Shown: positions 44,259 through 52,801, counted from the first letter of the stretch. The stretch: 64,000 bases of DNA from CAIVVT01 sp963838205 (GCA_963838205.1 CAWIQF010000011.1:1-64000); one strand, 5' to 3'. Program-made: numbers and translations. The notes: generated by a model from the sequence alone, not told the origin.

Positions 44259-45833
44259 TCACGCGCCCGTGGATGCGGGAACGAGCAATACTACATCCAC
44301 TTCCGCGAAGGCGCCGTCCCACTTGGCCGGGCGGAACAGCCACTGCTCGATGTACGGAAGCAACTCCGGGCGCGTTTCGTAGTCGGGCGCGGCCACCGGG
44401 CGCAGGCGTCGGAATCGGCCGTCGGCGCCGAGCGACCCGGAGAATAGGGCCGGGCGGCTGGAGTTAGTGATCTTTGGCGGCGGGAGCATGGCAAGTTGAA
44501 TGAACGGGGCTTCCAACTTGGCGGGCTTACCCAGTGTGACGAGCATCCCGGATTGAGCGGCTGGGGCGCTTGCGGAAGGCGGCAAGCAGTATTGCATGAT
44601 CCATTCTTTGGCCGTCCCAAGGGAGAGGTAGACGGTCTGGACAGGCCACCCTGTGAGCAGCGGCTCGGCCTCTGGAATCATCGCACCAGCGGAACGCTGG
44701 ACGATGACGACATCGAAGGAGCCGGTGGCCGGAAAGCGCCACTGCTGCGAGCCATCAGTGAATTCGCGGACCTCGACGGGGCCGGCGTGGGTATTGAGAA
44801 TCCGCACGGCCGGCGTCGGGTCAGAGTGCGCGCCTGAGTCGCCACCAGGAGCGGAGTTGCCACCTGCCGGCACCGCCGAAGCCGGGGCTCGCGCGGTCTT
44901 TTGCTCCGCACCCTGAGAATCTCCGCGGGCGTCGTTCGGTGATCCGACTGATGTTGTGCCCGGCTGGTTCAGTGGGGGGATTTCCACGTTCTCGCGCCGA
45001 CTCGACTGGGACGTGGAAGCGGCGCCTACGGCCACCAGGTCTCCGACCATTCGATGTGCCATCGCTTCAAATTCCTCCGGGCTCGATCCATGCGCGATCA
45101 GGCCCCACGGTCCGGCGCTCGAGTTGGCGGGAAGAGTTGGAGCCTGGGTGGATGTCCTGGGGGCGCTGGCAACCGAAATTGCGGCGGAGCGACGCTCCTG
45201 GTTGGGCGGGCTGACGACATCCCGCCGGGCGGCAGAGGCTCCGGGTTTGTCCTTGGGCGCAGAGCCGGGGTCGATTGGCCGGGGCGGCGGAGGCATCCTA
45301 TTGGCGGACCAGTAAAGAAACGACGGCAGCTTCAGCGACCGGATATCGGCAGCCACAGGCCGGTTGGGCTGAAGCAGCACCGAGGGAACGGGTGGCAGGA
45401 ACCTCGGTGCGGCATGTGGAGGACGCGTGGTGGATGTCGGGCGCGGTGCCGCAGGTGCACGATGTGGTTTTGCCACAGAGGCAGACGGCCGTCGTTCCGC
45501 CTGTGGCGTGACTGTTGCAACAATGTAGACGCGCTCGGGAAGCCGCAGGATCAGGGCCGTCTGGGCAGGCGGCAACAGCCGTGCCCGCACCTGATTTCGT
45601 GCTTCCGCCGGCAAGAGGCGAGGCAAATAGGGGAGGCAGAAGACGATCAGTAAATGGAGTATCAAGGAAGCCGAAAAGGCGCCGAACGCCCTGCCTCCTT
45701 CATCCGGCAGGCTTGAGAATGCAGGTACGCCGACTGATTGCTGAGGCCTGCTTTTCGGCTGGCGCGTCAGTTGAATCCAAATGAGAACGATGAAAAACAA
45801 CGCCCAGACGACTATGGCAAGCAGCGCCCACAT
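44259..45833 (-). CDS. TonB-like membrane protein with long Pro-rich linker
   Basis: A 524-residue protein with two N-terminal membrane segments (MWALLAIVVWALFFIVLIWI, and a second near residues 53-73, ASLILHLLIVFCLPYL). Residues 110-330 are Pro/Ser/Arg-rich and probably span the periplasm. The last 70 residues (FSGSLGADGRFRRLRPV, then ELLPYIEQWLFRPAKWDG and AEVDVVLLVP) resemble a TonB/TolA-type C-terminal domain. It could couple inner-membrane energy to an outer-membrane partner, but no ExbB/ExbD is nearby. It precedes the tad genes on the same strand as the regulator and ends 108 bases after the glycan trio. Confidence 0.65.
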   Translation of the reverse strand: MWALLAIVVWALFFIVLIWIQLTRQPKSRPQQSVGVPAFSSLPDEGGRAFGAFSASLILHLLIVFCLPYLPRLLPAEARNQVRARLLPPAQTALILRLPERVYIVATVTPQAERRPSASVAKPHRAPAAPRPTSTTRPPHAAPRFLPPVPSVLLQPNRPVAADIRSLKLPSFLYWSANRMPPPPRPIDPGSAPKDKPGASAARRDVVSPPNQERRSAAISVASAPRTSTQAPTLPANSSAGPWGLIAHGSSPEEFEAMAHRMVGDLVAVGAASTSQSSRRENVEIPPLNQPGTTSVGSPNDARGDSQGAEQKTARAPASAVPAGGNSAPGGDSGAHSDPTPAVRILNTHAGPVEVREFTDGSQQWRFPATGSFDVVIVQRSAGAMIPEAEPLLTGWPVQTVYLSLGTAKEWIMQYCLPPSASAPAAQSGMLVTLGKPAKLEAPFIQLAMLPPPKITNSSRPALFSGSLGADGRFRRLRPVAAPDYETRPELLPYIEQWLFRPAKWDGAFAEVDVVLLVPASTGA

Positions 45834-45859
45834 GATCGAAGCAGATCCGCGGCCTTCCG

Positions 45860-46576
45860 TCAGCCCGCGCGGCGCACAGGAGCAGGCCCCCTCAGAACCA
45901 GGGAGCCGAGGCCAGCCGGCGAATGGCGGAGCGGCGTTTCAGCAATCCCATCGGTCGACCAGCCGGGCAGGCCGTCGCCCTCGTTCAACATGTTCTTGAG
46001 GCCGAACAAAGCCAGTTCGAGACGATCCTTTGCGCCAACTTTCTGAAACAGCTTTGACAGATAAACCTTTACGGTTCCCTCGGTGATGTCCAAACAGGTG
46101 GCGATTTCTTTGTTTTTTAACCCCTGCGCCAGCAGCGAGACCAGTTGGCCTTCCCGGCGCGAGAGCCGTATCGCCCGCGTGGGCGCCGATCCCAAGGGAA
46201 GGACGTTTTCAAAGTACTGCTCCCCATGCGCCACACGCTCCAGGCAGGTCACGAACCGCTGCGGCGTACAACTGGTCGACAGCAGTGCGCAGACGCCAAG
46301 CTCCTGCGCGTGATAAGCCAATTCCGGGGAGATTGTGCGTGCCAGCAGGACCAGCCTGCATCCGGGCGCGGCCGAATGCAGATCCGCTAGAAACTGAAAT
46401 GAGATTTCAGGACCAACATCCAGGAGGACCAACTCCGCCGATAGCAGAGGGAGCTGCTCGATGAATTCAGACGGGTGCTGATAGACCGCCTGCAGTTCCA
46501 GACTGGCTGCTCGTTCGACCACGATTCGAACGCCTTCGCCGAGAATGGGCTGGTCGGTGACGAGAACCACCCTCAT
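45860..46576 (-). CDS. NarL/FixJ-type response regulator with degenerate receiver
   Basis: A 238-residue regulator. Residues 1-120 form a receiver: VVLVTDQPILGEGVRIVVE at the start with one acidic pocket residue (D8), a phospho-acceptor-like Asp in LVLLDVGPE near 54, but no conserved Lys, since CALLSTSCTP stands where LLxK is expected. Residues 140-200 are a LuxR-type helix-turn-helix (LSRREGQLVSLLAQGLKNKEIATCL, then TEGTVKVYLSKLFQKVGAKDR). No kinase lies nearby. It follows tadG on the same strand, so it is a candidate regulator of pilus expression, perhaps independent of phosphorylation. Confidence 0.88.
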   Translation of the reverse strand: MRVVLVTDQPILGEGVRIVVERAASLELQAVYQHPSEFIEQLPLLSAELVLLDVGPEISFQFLADLHSAAPGCRLVLLARTISPELAYHAQELGVCALLSTSCTPQRFVTCLERVAHGEQYFENVLPLGSAPTRAIRLSRREGQLVSLLAQGLKNKEIATCLDITEGTVKVYLSKLFQKVGAKDRLELALFGLKNMLNEGDGLPGWSTDGIAETPLRHSPAGLGSLVLRGPAPVRRAG

Positions 46577-46788
46577 GACATACCTCCGATAAGCAGGAGA
46601 TCTCCTCCCCCAATTGAACGGGCAGGGCGCCCCGGTCTGTAGCGCCGGTTTTCCCCTCCTATCCTATCGAAAGCAAGGGACAAGTCAAGGATAATATGTT
46701 TCGGTCGATTCCCCGGCCATAGACCGCCGGAGCCACAGTTCCGAGCCCTGTGGCCGTGTTCTGGATTCCAGGCTGCCGGGCCTCGCTG

Positions 46789-48444
46789 CTACTGGCTCAG
46801 GTGCAGGATCTGAGAGGCGATCGACTGCCAGAGTTGCTGCAGTTCGCCTTTCTGCGACGTGTTCACGTAAGTGCCGGTGGGAAAGTTCGAGCTGTAGATC
46901 GGGTTCGTGATCGGATTGCCGTTATTGTCGAACCCGCTGGGAGTGTTGGTGACCCGGAGCATGAACATCGGGTCGGGCCACTCGCCCGTTGCCTCGGTAA
47001 GTGTGATGCCGAAGACCTTGGGCACAATCCCGTTCAGATCGGTTTCCGTGGCCGCGTGGCGCCAGCGCTGGGCAGCGAAATCGGCTGCATTGGACGAGGC
47101 CATGCCGATAATGTAAGGCGACTGCAGGCCGCAAGCACCACTGCCTCCAAAGTTATTAGGCGGATCGAAACCCGACGGCGTCGTGCATCCGCTGCCCGCG
47201 GTGTTCAGCCAGGCTTGCACAAAACCCGTGTGATACATGTTGGCCGTCTGAGCCCAGCTCAGACTTGTAGATGTCCAGGCATTCACGACACCATTAGTGG
47301 TAGCGGCACCATTGTTCGGGAAGTTCGGGGAGATATTCGAGGTGGGCATACCATTATAGTCATAGTATGGGATCTGCGTAAAATCCTCGTATGTGTTATT
47401 CACATTGGTCGCGAAGTTGCAGCCTGTTTTATTGGAGATGGTTTCAGAGAGTGCCCCATCATTCGGGTCGCTGACAATGTTGCCGGGCGTCGTGGGGTTC
47501 CAAAAGCCGGCCGTCGATCCGCTAGTCGCGAATCCGCCCCATTGGGAAAACACTCCGGTCATCGCACCCCCACTGCCGCACTGCGGAGTCACCCCGTTGC
47601 CCGTCGGATTCGTAACCGCGTTGTAAGTCCCCTTCCGCACGCGGTACGACTGCATGTCGGCGGTGATGCCGTTCGGCAAGCCATCGGTGAAGAAGACGAT
47701 CACGTTCAGCGCGCCCGGCTGGTTGAGGATCACCAGTTGCTGATAGGCGGCCCAGAGTGCCGTGGCCGTATTTGTATTGCCGCTCGATGTGGTCTGATTG
47801 ATGGCGTTGATCAGGCCAGGCTGGAAGTTCACGGTGGGCTGGTAGAGATAGTAATTCGCGCCGAAAATAACGGCCCCGAGCTCGTCTCTGCCGGCCGCGA
47901 AATCGTTTACAAAGGAGACGGCGGCGGTGATGGAAGGCGCGATGGCCCCATTGGACCCCATTGAGGAGGAGCGGTCGAGAACCAGCATGATGTTCACATC
48001 GCGGCGCTGCGCCGTGGCGGTGGACGTAAGGCTGGCGGTCGTGAATCCGACAGTGCGCAGGAAGTACAGGGGCGTGGTGACGTTGCCCGTAACCTGGACG
48101 TAACGGATATGGGTATTGACCGAGTCCTGCCACACGGCGACCGTCGGAACGGGGACAGTGCAGCCCCAGAAATTGTTGGGGAAATTCGCCGCGAAATAGT
48201 TCTGCGCCGTCGTGGTGGCGCTCGCGGCCTGGCTGGTGACATCCGTTCCACGCGACAGGGATCGGGCGCCGGCCAATGAGGCGGCGTCCATGGCCTGGGA
48301 AAGCCGTGCTTTAAGGAAGAAAGCAATGCCGCCGTCGATGGCGAGCCCGATCATGCCCCCAATGAAGAGGATGGCGAACGTGGCGAGGATGAGCGCGACA
48401 CCCTTTTCCCCTTTGTTGTTGTGCTCCGATTTCGGCTTCAACAT
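46789..48444 (-). CDS. tadG: TadG-like pilus protein with von Willebrand A domain
   Basis: A 551-residue secreted or membrane-anchored protein. The N-terminus (NKGEKGVALILATFAILFIGG) is the TadG-like hydrophobic segment, resembling a prepilin end but without Glu at +5. After 140 residues of beta-rich sequence comes a vWA domain with MIDAS motif IMLVLDRSSSMGS near residue 152 and VIVFFTDGLPNG near 250, which binds a divalent ion and often mediates adhesion. Six or more Cys in the C-terminal half could form disulfides. It is the third gene of a minus-strand tadE-tadE-tadG set. Confidence 0.88.
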   Translation of the reverse strand: MLKPKSEHNNKGEKGVALILATFAILFIGGMIGLAIDGGIAFFLKARLSQAMDAASLAGARSLSRGTDVTSQAASATTTAQNYFAANFPNNFWGCTVPVPTVAVWQDSVNTHIRYVQVTGNVTTPLYFLRTVGFTTASLTSTATAQRRDVNIMLVLDRSSSMGSNGAIAPSITAAVSFVNDFAAGRDELGAVIFGANYYLYQPTVNFQPGLINAINQTTSSGNTNTATALWAAYQQLVILNQPGALNVIVFFTDGLPNGITADMQSYRVRKGTYNAVTNPTGNGVTPQCGSGGAMTGVFSQWGGFATSGSTAGFWNPTTPGNIVSDPNDGALSETISNKTGCNFATNVNNTYEDFTQIPYYDYNGMPTSNISPNFPNNGAATTNGVVNAWTSTSLSWAQTANMYHTGFVQAWLNTAGSGCTTPSGFDPPNNFGGSGACGLQSPYIIGMASSNAADFAAQRWRHAATETDLNGIVPKVFGITLTEATGEWPDPMFMLRVTNTPSGFDNNGNPITNPIYSSNFPTGTYVNTSQKGELQQLWQSIASQILHLSQ

Positions 48445-48471
48445 TTCTTGACGCTGCCTTTCTGTCTGACC

Positions 48472-49095
48472 TCAGAATATCGCCCGGGCATATACGCCGG
48501 ACGCCGTCAGGTATCCGGGTATGCTCAAATCAGTGGAACTATAGAATGTCTCAGAAACGTACGCCACCTGACCATCGGTCATTGGCAGAATGCTAAGAAT
48601 CGGGTCGGCCCGAACGGTAGTATCTGTGGTTGGGTTTATCACCGTGCCACTGCCATCCGCAAGCATGCTGGTAGCCAGCACCGTGCCGAGGGCGCTTGCG
48701 CGCAGCGCCGAATTTCCGATTGTGATCTGCTGCGTGAACACGGCGTGATTCAGATTAGAGCAACTGGTGCAGGTATTGGAGCCAATATATTCGACGGCGG
48801 ACAGTATCAATATGCCGGTTCCAGCGGATGTCGTGACCTGCAGCCGTGGCGCCATCTGAAAAAGGATGGACCGGTCGAGCAGGCCGTTTGGGTCGCTGGA
48901 GAAATCCACGCCGCGCGCGAACATGTGCCCGGCGTCGCGGTTAACCTGGTTCACTTGAATGGCGCGGATCAGGTTGAAGCCGACGACCATCGTGCCCAGC
49001 ATCAGGGGGACCATGACCAGGGACATGACCAGCACGAACTCCACAAGCAGGCTGCCTTTTTGCCTTTTCCGAGATTGCTTCAAAGCCTTATCCAT
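48472..49095 (-). CDS. tadE: TadE-like minor pseudopilin
   Basis: A 207-residue pseudopilin. The N-terminal leader RKRQKG precedes SLLVEFVLVMSLVMVPLML, with Gly at the cleavage site and Glu at +5 as prepilin peptidases require. After the single membrane helix the domain is Ser/Thr-rich with a CTSC pair near residue 112. It lies 27 bases before tadG and 13 after the other tadE, so the three are one unit. TadE proteins are minor components needed for Flp pilus assembly. Confidence 0.85.
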   Translation of the reverse strand: MDKALKQSRKRQKGSLLVEFVLVMSLVMVPLMLGTMVVGFNLIRAIQVNQVNRDAGHMFARGVDFSSDPNGLLDRSILFQMAPRLQVTTSAGTGILILSAVEYIGSNTCTSCSNLNHAVFTQQITIGNSALRASALGTVLATSMLADGSGTVINPTTDTTVRADPILSILPMTDGQVAYVSETFYSSTDLSIPGYLTASGVYARAIF

Positions 49096-49108
49096 TTCAG
49101 TTGGCCCT

Positions 49109-49657
49109 CTATAGTGATGGAGGAACGCCCCCCACGCCGGTCGATTCGATCAGATCACTGGAGCTGACAGTGATCGAGATGGGGCCTGAACTCATGTACA
49201 GGGACACTATCGGATTGAAGGGGTAATTGGTGACTGAAACAGTCACCAGGTTGCCACCGGAATTGGCAGGTCCAACGGAGCTTGCGGTCGCGCCCGTCCC
49301 GCAACCGAGCGACGTCGGTGGATTGGAGGTGACCGAATAGAAACAGACGCTAACCAGCGAGCTGGCCTGGGCGTCGGAGATGAATCCCATGGCCTGCTGC
49401 TCGACCTCCTTCTGAATCGAGGCGACCTGTCCGAGGCTGCCCGACGTTTGGGAAGTGACGGCATAACGCACGCCGGCCCGGACGCCATTCTGCAGCGCTT
49501 CTTTGGCGAGCAGGCCCCAGGTCATATCGATTATCAGGAAAATAAAGGCGAGGAACGCCATCATAACAAAGGTCGCCTCAACCATCGATTGGCCCGACGA
49601 TGTGCGCCTTCTATGCCTCCGAGTCATAGCGGAACGTGTCATCACAAAACTTTTCAC
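49109..49657 (-). CDS. tadE: TadE-like minor pseudopilin
   Basis: A 182-residue pseudopilin, first gene of the minus-strand tad unit. A basic leader (TRRHRRRTSSG) precedes QSMVEATFVMMAFLAFIFLI with Glu at +5 after the Gly, the prepilin peptidase signature. The helix is followed by AKEALQNGVRAGVRYAV, a typical TadE segment, then a Ser/Gly-rich domain with two Cys. GTG at 49657 is chosen because GGGGAAGG lies just upstream; ATGs at 49642 and 49627 are possible. Its promoter must lie in the 49688-49990 divergent spacer. Confidence 0.83.
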   Translation of the reverse strand: MKSFVMTRSAMTRRHRRRTSSGQSMVEATFVMMAFLAFIFLIIDMTWGLLAKEALQNGVRAGVRYAVTSQTSGSLGQVASIQKEVEQQAMGFISDAQASSLVSVCFYSVTSNPPTSLGCGTGATASSVGPANSGGNLVTVSVTNYPFNPIVSLYMSSGPISITVSSSDLIESTGVGGVPPSL

Positions 49658-49737
49658 GCACCTTCCCCTGCGTCCCGAAAATAGCACTCGTGATGCGCAG
49701 TGTCAAGAACCAGTCGGTCATGAGGTACGTTAGTGGG

Positions 49738-49769
49738 ATTAGTACTATCCTAGAGCACTATTAGTACTA
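49738..49769. promoter_or_regulatory. Pair of identical palindromes in the divergent tad spacer
   Basis: attagtacta occurs at 49738-49747 and again at 49760-49769; both contain the perfect palindrome tagtacta. The centres are 22 bp apart, two helical turns, so proteins on them would face the same side. A related cagtactta follows at 49809. The spacer is much more AT-rich than its surroundings. The layout suits cooperative binding of a dimeric regulator such as the NarL-type protein encoded at 45860-46576 (inference). Confidence 0.55.
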
Positions 49770-49929
49770 GGACAAAAAGCACATATATTCTGGCGATTAG
49801 GAGATCTCAGTACTTAGCGGTTGAAGTTCATTGTAGAGCCGGAGCATTATGGGGAGTCCAGCCCCTTGATTGTGTACAATTCTGCCAAATTTCGGTGGCG
49901 GGGATCCAGCCTACTAACTAAACGGAGTA

Positions 49930-49958
49930 TTGACGAAAGCGAACTAGCTGTCTAAACT
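49930..49958 (+). promoter_or_regulatory. Sigma-70-like promoter for the PilZ-flp-tad operon
   Basis: TTGACG at 49930-49935, a 17-base spacer, and TAAACT at 49953-49958. The -35 matches 5 of 6 and the -10 matches 4 of 6. Transcription would start near 49965, about 25 bases before the PilZ-like start codon. Confidence 0.5.
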
Positions 49959-49990
49959 TCAGCTTAGCTTGTTGATTAGGAAGCCAAGAA

Positions 49991-50368
49991 GTGCTCTTTG
50001 AAGTGAGCTTGCCATCGCGAATTCAAGCTGACTCCCCGTTAGCTGACGCACTCCCGGCCTGGACGGAGAGAATCAGCCGCAACAGGGCGATTGTGCGTGC
50101 GCGATGGGCGGAGTGGGCACATGGCGAGATCAAGAAAAGCGATCACATCATTCTGGAAGTGGATTTGCCCAAGCTGCATCCGTTCCAGCCCCGGTGCATT
50201 TACTGCCAGGGCCGCGTTAACCTGGTAGTGCCTCTGCCCGGGGACCTGGTCAGAGTGACGATCTCCATTGGCCGCATGGACTTGCGTCCGACACGATTCA
50301 GCGTGGCGCGCGAAGCGGCGGGGTGCTCGAACGCGCGCGGCAAGCGCGCCATGAGGTCGGTCTCATGA
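49991..50368 (+). CDS. PilZ-like small protein
   Basis: A 125-residue protein from GTG at 49991. Its beta-rich sequence (LFEVSLPSRIQADSPL, AWTERISRNRAIVRARW, HIILEVDLPKLHPFQP, RGRVNLV-like GRVNLVVPLPGDLVRVTI) follows the order of a PilZ fold, which often binds cyclic di-GMP. The usual RxxxR and DxSxxG motifs are not clear; TERISRNR may be the equivalent of the second. It is the first gene of the plus-strand tad operon and overlaps the next start as ATGA. Ligand binding is uncertain. Confidence 0.6.
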   Translation: MLFEVSLPSRIQADSPLADALPAWTERISRNRAIVRARWAEWAHGEIKKSDHIILEVDLPKLHPFQPRCIYCQGRVNLVVPLPGDLVRVTISIGRMDLRPTRFSVAREAAGCSNARGKRAMRSVS

Positions 50369-52068
50369 GCGTAGTGGGGACCGCCAGTGCGTCGGGCTCG
50401 AGGGCGGACACAGGAGCAGTTCCGCGGGTCAGTCCGCTGATCCATGTGCTGCCGGGACTGACGGACATCGTGCTGCTGCTCCCTTTCATCTTTGTATTGC
50501 GGAGCCAGCAAGGCATCTCGTTTCTGCTTGGCGACAGCGACACGGGTTGGCACCTGAGAACCGGCGAGTGGATTCTCGCCAACGGCCGGGTACCGACGAC
50601 GGACATGTTCTCCTACACTAAGGCGGGCCAGCCGTGGTTCGCCTGGGAATGGCTTTGGGACCTGTGTTTCGGCTGGATCCACGCCCAGATCGGGCTGGCG
50701 GGGGTGGTCCTTGTTTCGCTGTTGGTAATCAGCGCTGCGCTGGTGCTGGTGCTGCGCACGACGCTGCGCCGGTGCGAGAACGCGCTGCTGGCTTTCGGGC
50801 TGGTGTGGCTGGGGGCGTACCTGTTGACAATTCACTGGCATGCGCGTCCGCACCTGGTGACGCTCCTGTTTGCGGCTATTTTCATGTGCATTCTGGATCG
50901 AGTTCGCGACGGCAAGGTCGCTTTGCTGTGGTGGCTGCCGCCGCTGACAATAGTCTGGGTCAACATGCATGGAGCTTTCTTCGTGGGCATTGGTTTCCTG
51001 GGCGCACTGGCGGCGGGAGAAATGTGCGGCTGGCTGGTCGAGCGGGATCCGATCTGGGCGAGAGTGCGCCTAAACCGGGTAATACCGTACATTCTGACCG
51101 CCGCAGGCTGCCTTATTTGCAGTTTGGTGAATCCATACGGCTACCAGTTGCACGCCCACATATTCCGATATCTGTTCCAGGAAAACCACGCTCAGACTGT
51201 CAATGAGTTCCAGTCGCTCAGTTTTCATCATCCGACGGGCTCCTGCTTTGGTATAATTCTGGCGCTGGGCGCAGCGGCCGCATTCTGGCACCTGATGAGG
51301 AAGGAATTTGGTCTTGCGATTCTTATTCTTGGGTGGTGGTGGCTGGCGTTATACTCTGGCCGTAACATTCCTATTTTTCTAATTGCGGCCATTCCGCCGA
51401 TCGCGCAAGCGTTACAGGAGATGCTGTCAGTTCTGCGGAACTCGGACACCAGCGTCAGGCTGAAGCGGGCCGTGGACTCGTTTCTCGAAGTGGGGAGTGA
51501 AGTTTGGACGATGGAGCGGCACTGGCGGGTGCATCTTGTGAGCGCGGTACCGGTGGCGCTAATTGCCGCCGTCAGCCTGGCGGCAAACCCGCCCGCGGCG
51601 TTCCACGCCCAGTTCCTGAGCGACAGATTCCCGGTCGTCGCTGCGGACCGCTTTCTCTCGCACTGCACCTCCGTCCGGATCTTCGCCCATGACCAGTGGG
51701 GCGGGTATCTGATTTATCGGTTCTACCCGCGGCTCAAGGTTTTCGTAGATGGACGCAGTGATTTCTACGGCCCGAAGTTCGGGGAGGACTGGCTCCGGAT
51801 TGTGAATGGCCGCTACGACTGGCAGCAACAACTGGATAAGTTCAGCGTCAACACAGTTCTGCTCCCCGGCGACTCGGCATTGGCCAGCACGATGAAAGAG
51901 ACGAAACGTTGGCGCGTGGTTTACGATGATGGCACGGCCATTATTTTTCAGCCGGCGAATGAACTTCTTTGTTTAGTTCCCGCCTCTACACCGCAGAGCG
52001 GGAGCGATCGTGGCCGTGCGGCCATGAAACCGTCCCCCCAGAGTGAGCAAATAACCCAACGCAACTGA
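50365..52068 (+). CDS. Polytopic GT-C-like membrane protein in the tad operon
   Basis: A 567-residue membrane protein with about ten segments. The first loop is LLGDSDTGWHLRTGEWIL, then GRVPTTDMFSYTKAGQPW and FAWEWLWDLCFGW, a pattern shared by a large family of GT-C-like proteins in Acidobacteriota and relatives; the Asp pair is where GT-C catalytic acids lie. The last 150 residues are soluble (IFAHDQWGGYLIYRFYPRLK, FVDGRSDFYG). ATG 50365 overlaps the PilZ-like stop as ATGA. It ends 15 bases before flp. Glycosylation of the Flp pilin is a reasonable but unproven role. Confidence 0.72.
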   Translation: MSVVGTASASGSRADTGAVPRVSPLIHVLPGLTDIVLLLPFIFVLRSQQGISFLLGDSDTGWHLRTGEWILANGRVPTTDMFSYTKAGQPWFAWEWLWDLCFGWIHAQIGLAGVVLVSLLVISAALVLVLRTTLRRCENALLAFGLVWLGAYLLTIHWHARPHLVTLLFAAIFMCILDRVRDGKVALLWWLPPLTIVWVNMHGAFFVGIGFLGALAAGEMCGWLVERDPIWARVRLNRVIPYILTAAGCLICSLVNPYGYQLHAHIFRYLFQENHAQTVNEFQSLSFHHPTGSCFGIILALGAAAAFWHLMRKEFGLAILILGWWWLALYSGRNIPIFLIAAIPPIAQALQEMLSVLRNSDTSVRLKRAVDSFLEVGSEVWTMERHWRVHLVSAVPVALIAAVSLAANPPAAFHAQFLSDRFPVVAADRFLSHCTSVRIFAHDQWGGYLIYRFYPRLKVFVDGRSDFYGPKFGEDWLRIVNGRYDWQQQLDKFSVNTVLLPGDSALASTMKETKRWRVVYDDGTAIIFQPANELLCLVPASTPQSGSDRGRAAMKPSPQSEQITQRN

Positions 52069-52083
52069 AGGAGCAATTGAGAC

Positions 52084-52266
52084 ATGTCTATTCTGAAGAA
52101 TTTCCTGAAGGACGAAGAAGGTCAGGACATGGTGGAATACACCCTGCTGCTGGCTTTCGTCGCTCTGGCCGCCGGTGCCGCTTACGTCACCATTGGCAAC
52201 AACATCAGCTCGATCTGGAGCAAGGCCCAGGCCGACATCGTCAGCGCCTCCTCGGCAGCGCACTAA
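52084..52266 (+). CDS. flp: Flp-type major pilin (type IVb)
   Basis: A 60-residue prepilin. Leader MSILKNFLKDEEG is followed by QDMVEYTLLLAFVALAAGAA, with Gly at -1, Glu at +5 and Tyr at +6, the Flp signature for TadV/CpaA cleavage. The mature pilin is 47 residues, mostly one hydrophobic helix ending AQADIVSASSAAH. GAAGGAG lies about 10 bases upstream. A strong hairpin follows the stop, which would fit high expression relative to downstream assembly genes. Confidence 0.93.
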   Translation: MSILKNFLKDEEGQDMVEYTLLLAFVALAAGAAYVTIGNNISSIWSKAQADIVSASSAAH

Positions 52267-52286
52267 GAGCCAGGGGGCACCCGGGG

Positions 52287-52317
52287 CACGGCAGGACGAA
52301 GCAATCGTGCTGCCGTG
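52287..52317 (+). terminator. Hairpin after the first flp gene
   Basis: cacggcag (52287-52294) pairs with ctgccgtg (52310-52317) around a 15-base loop, extended outward by G/C pairs. No T-tract follows, so it may stabilise the flp 3' end or reduce readthrough rather than fully terminate. It lies in a 328-bp non-coding spacer (52267-52594) with nothing else recognised. Confidence 0.55.
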
Positions 52318-52594
52318 TCCCAATCCGGATTGAGCGGGTGAGGTTGACAATTGGCGCCTGAATTAACGATGTTCGAACGATGAGGAAGGCAGGGGGGTGG
52401 AGCGCTACCCGGTTTCCGGCTTTCATCGTGGGGGCGGCCGGCGTTTTGAGTGTGGCCGGCGTCCACAATGTCAACGGCAAATAGAAGATGGTTGTGAGAG
52501 CCGTTGCTGAAACGACCGTTAACGATCGAAGACACCAGGGCATGTGAGAGCACCAGGATCGCCCTCTCGCGCCCGGATGGAAACGGAGTCGGAT

Positions 52595-52774
52595 ATGCTT
52601 GACGGATTCAGGATCTCCAGCTTGGTCTATGACGAGGAGGGTCAGGATATGGTGGAATACACATTGTTGATGGCATTTTTCGTCCTGGCATCCGCGGCGA
52701 CTTTGATTGGCTTGAGCGGAAGCATCAGTAACCTGTGGACGGGGATCAGCAACAGGCTGGCGAACTCGAATTAG
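52595..52774 (+). CDS. flp: Second Flp-type pilin
   Basis: A 59-residue prepilin. Leader MLDGFRISSLVYDEEG precedes QDMVEYTLLMAFFVLASAAT. The eight residues after the cleavage site equal those of the first pilin, but the C-terminal half differs (LIGLSGSISNLWTGISNRL). ATG 52595 is chosen because GGAG lies 6 bases upstream; ATG 52577 is in frame. The tail ends in Asn-Ser-Asn instead of Ala-His. It could be a minor or alternative pilin. Confidence 0.88.
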   Translation: MLDGFRISSLVYDEEGQDMVEYTLLMAFFVLASAATLIGLSGSISNLWTGISNRLANSN

Positions 52775-52801
52775 CCGGCCGGGAAAGGGCGAGCAGAAGT
52801 C

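Noticed and set aside
46750..47964. 405-codon plus-strand frame
   Set aside because: Antisense to tadG, whose vWA and pilin-like motifs are convincing; the product has no recognisable domain.
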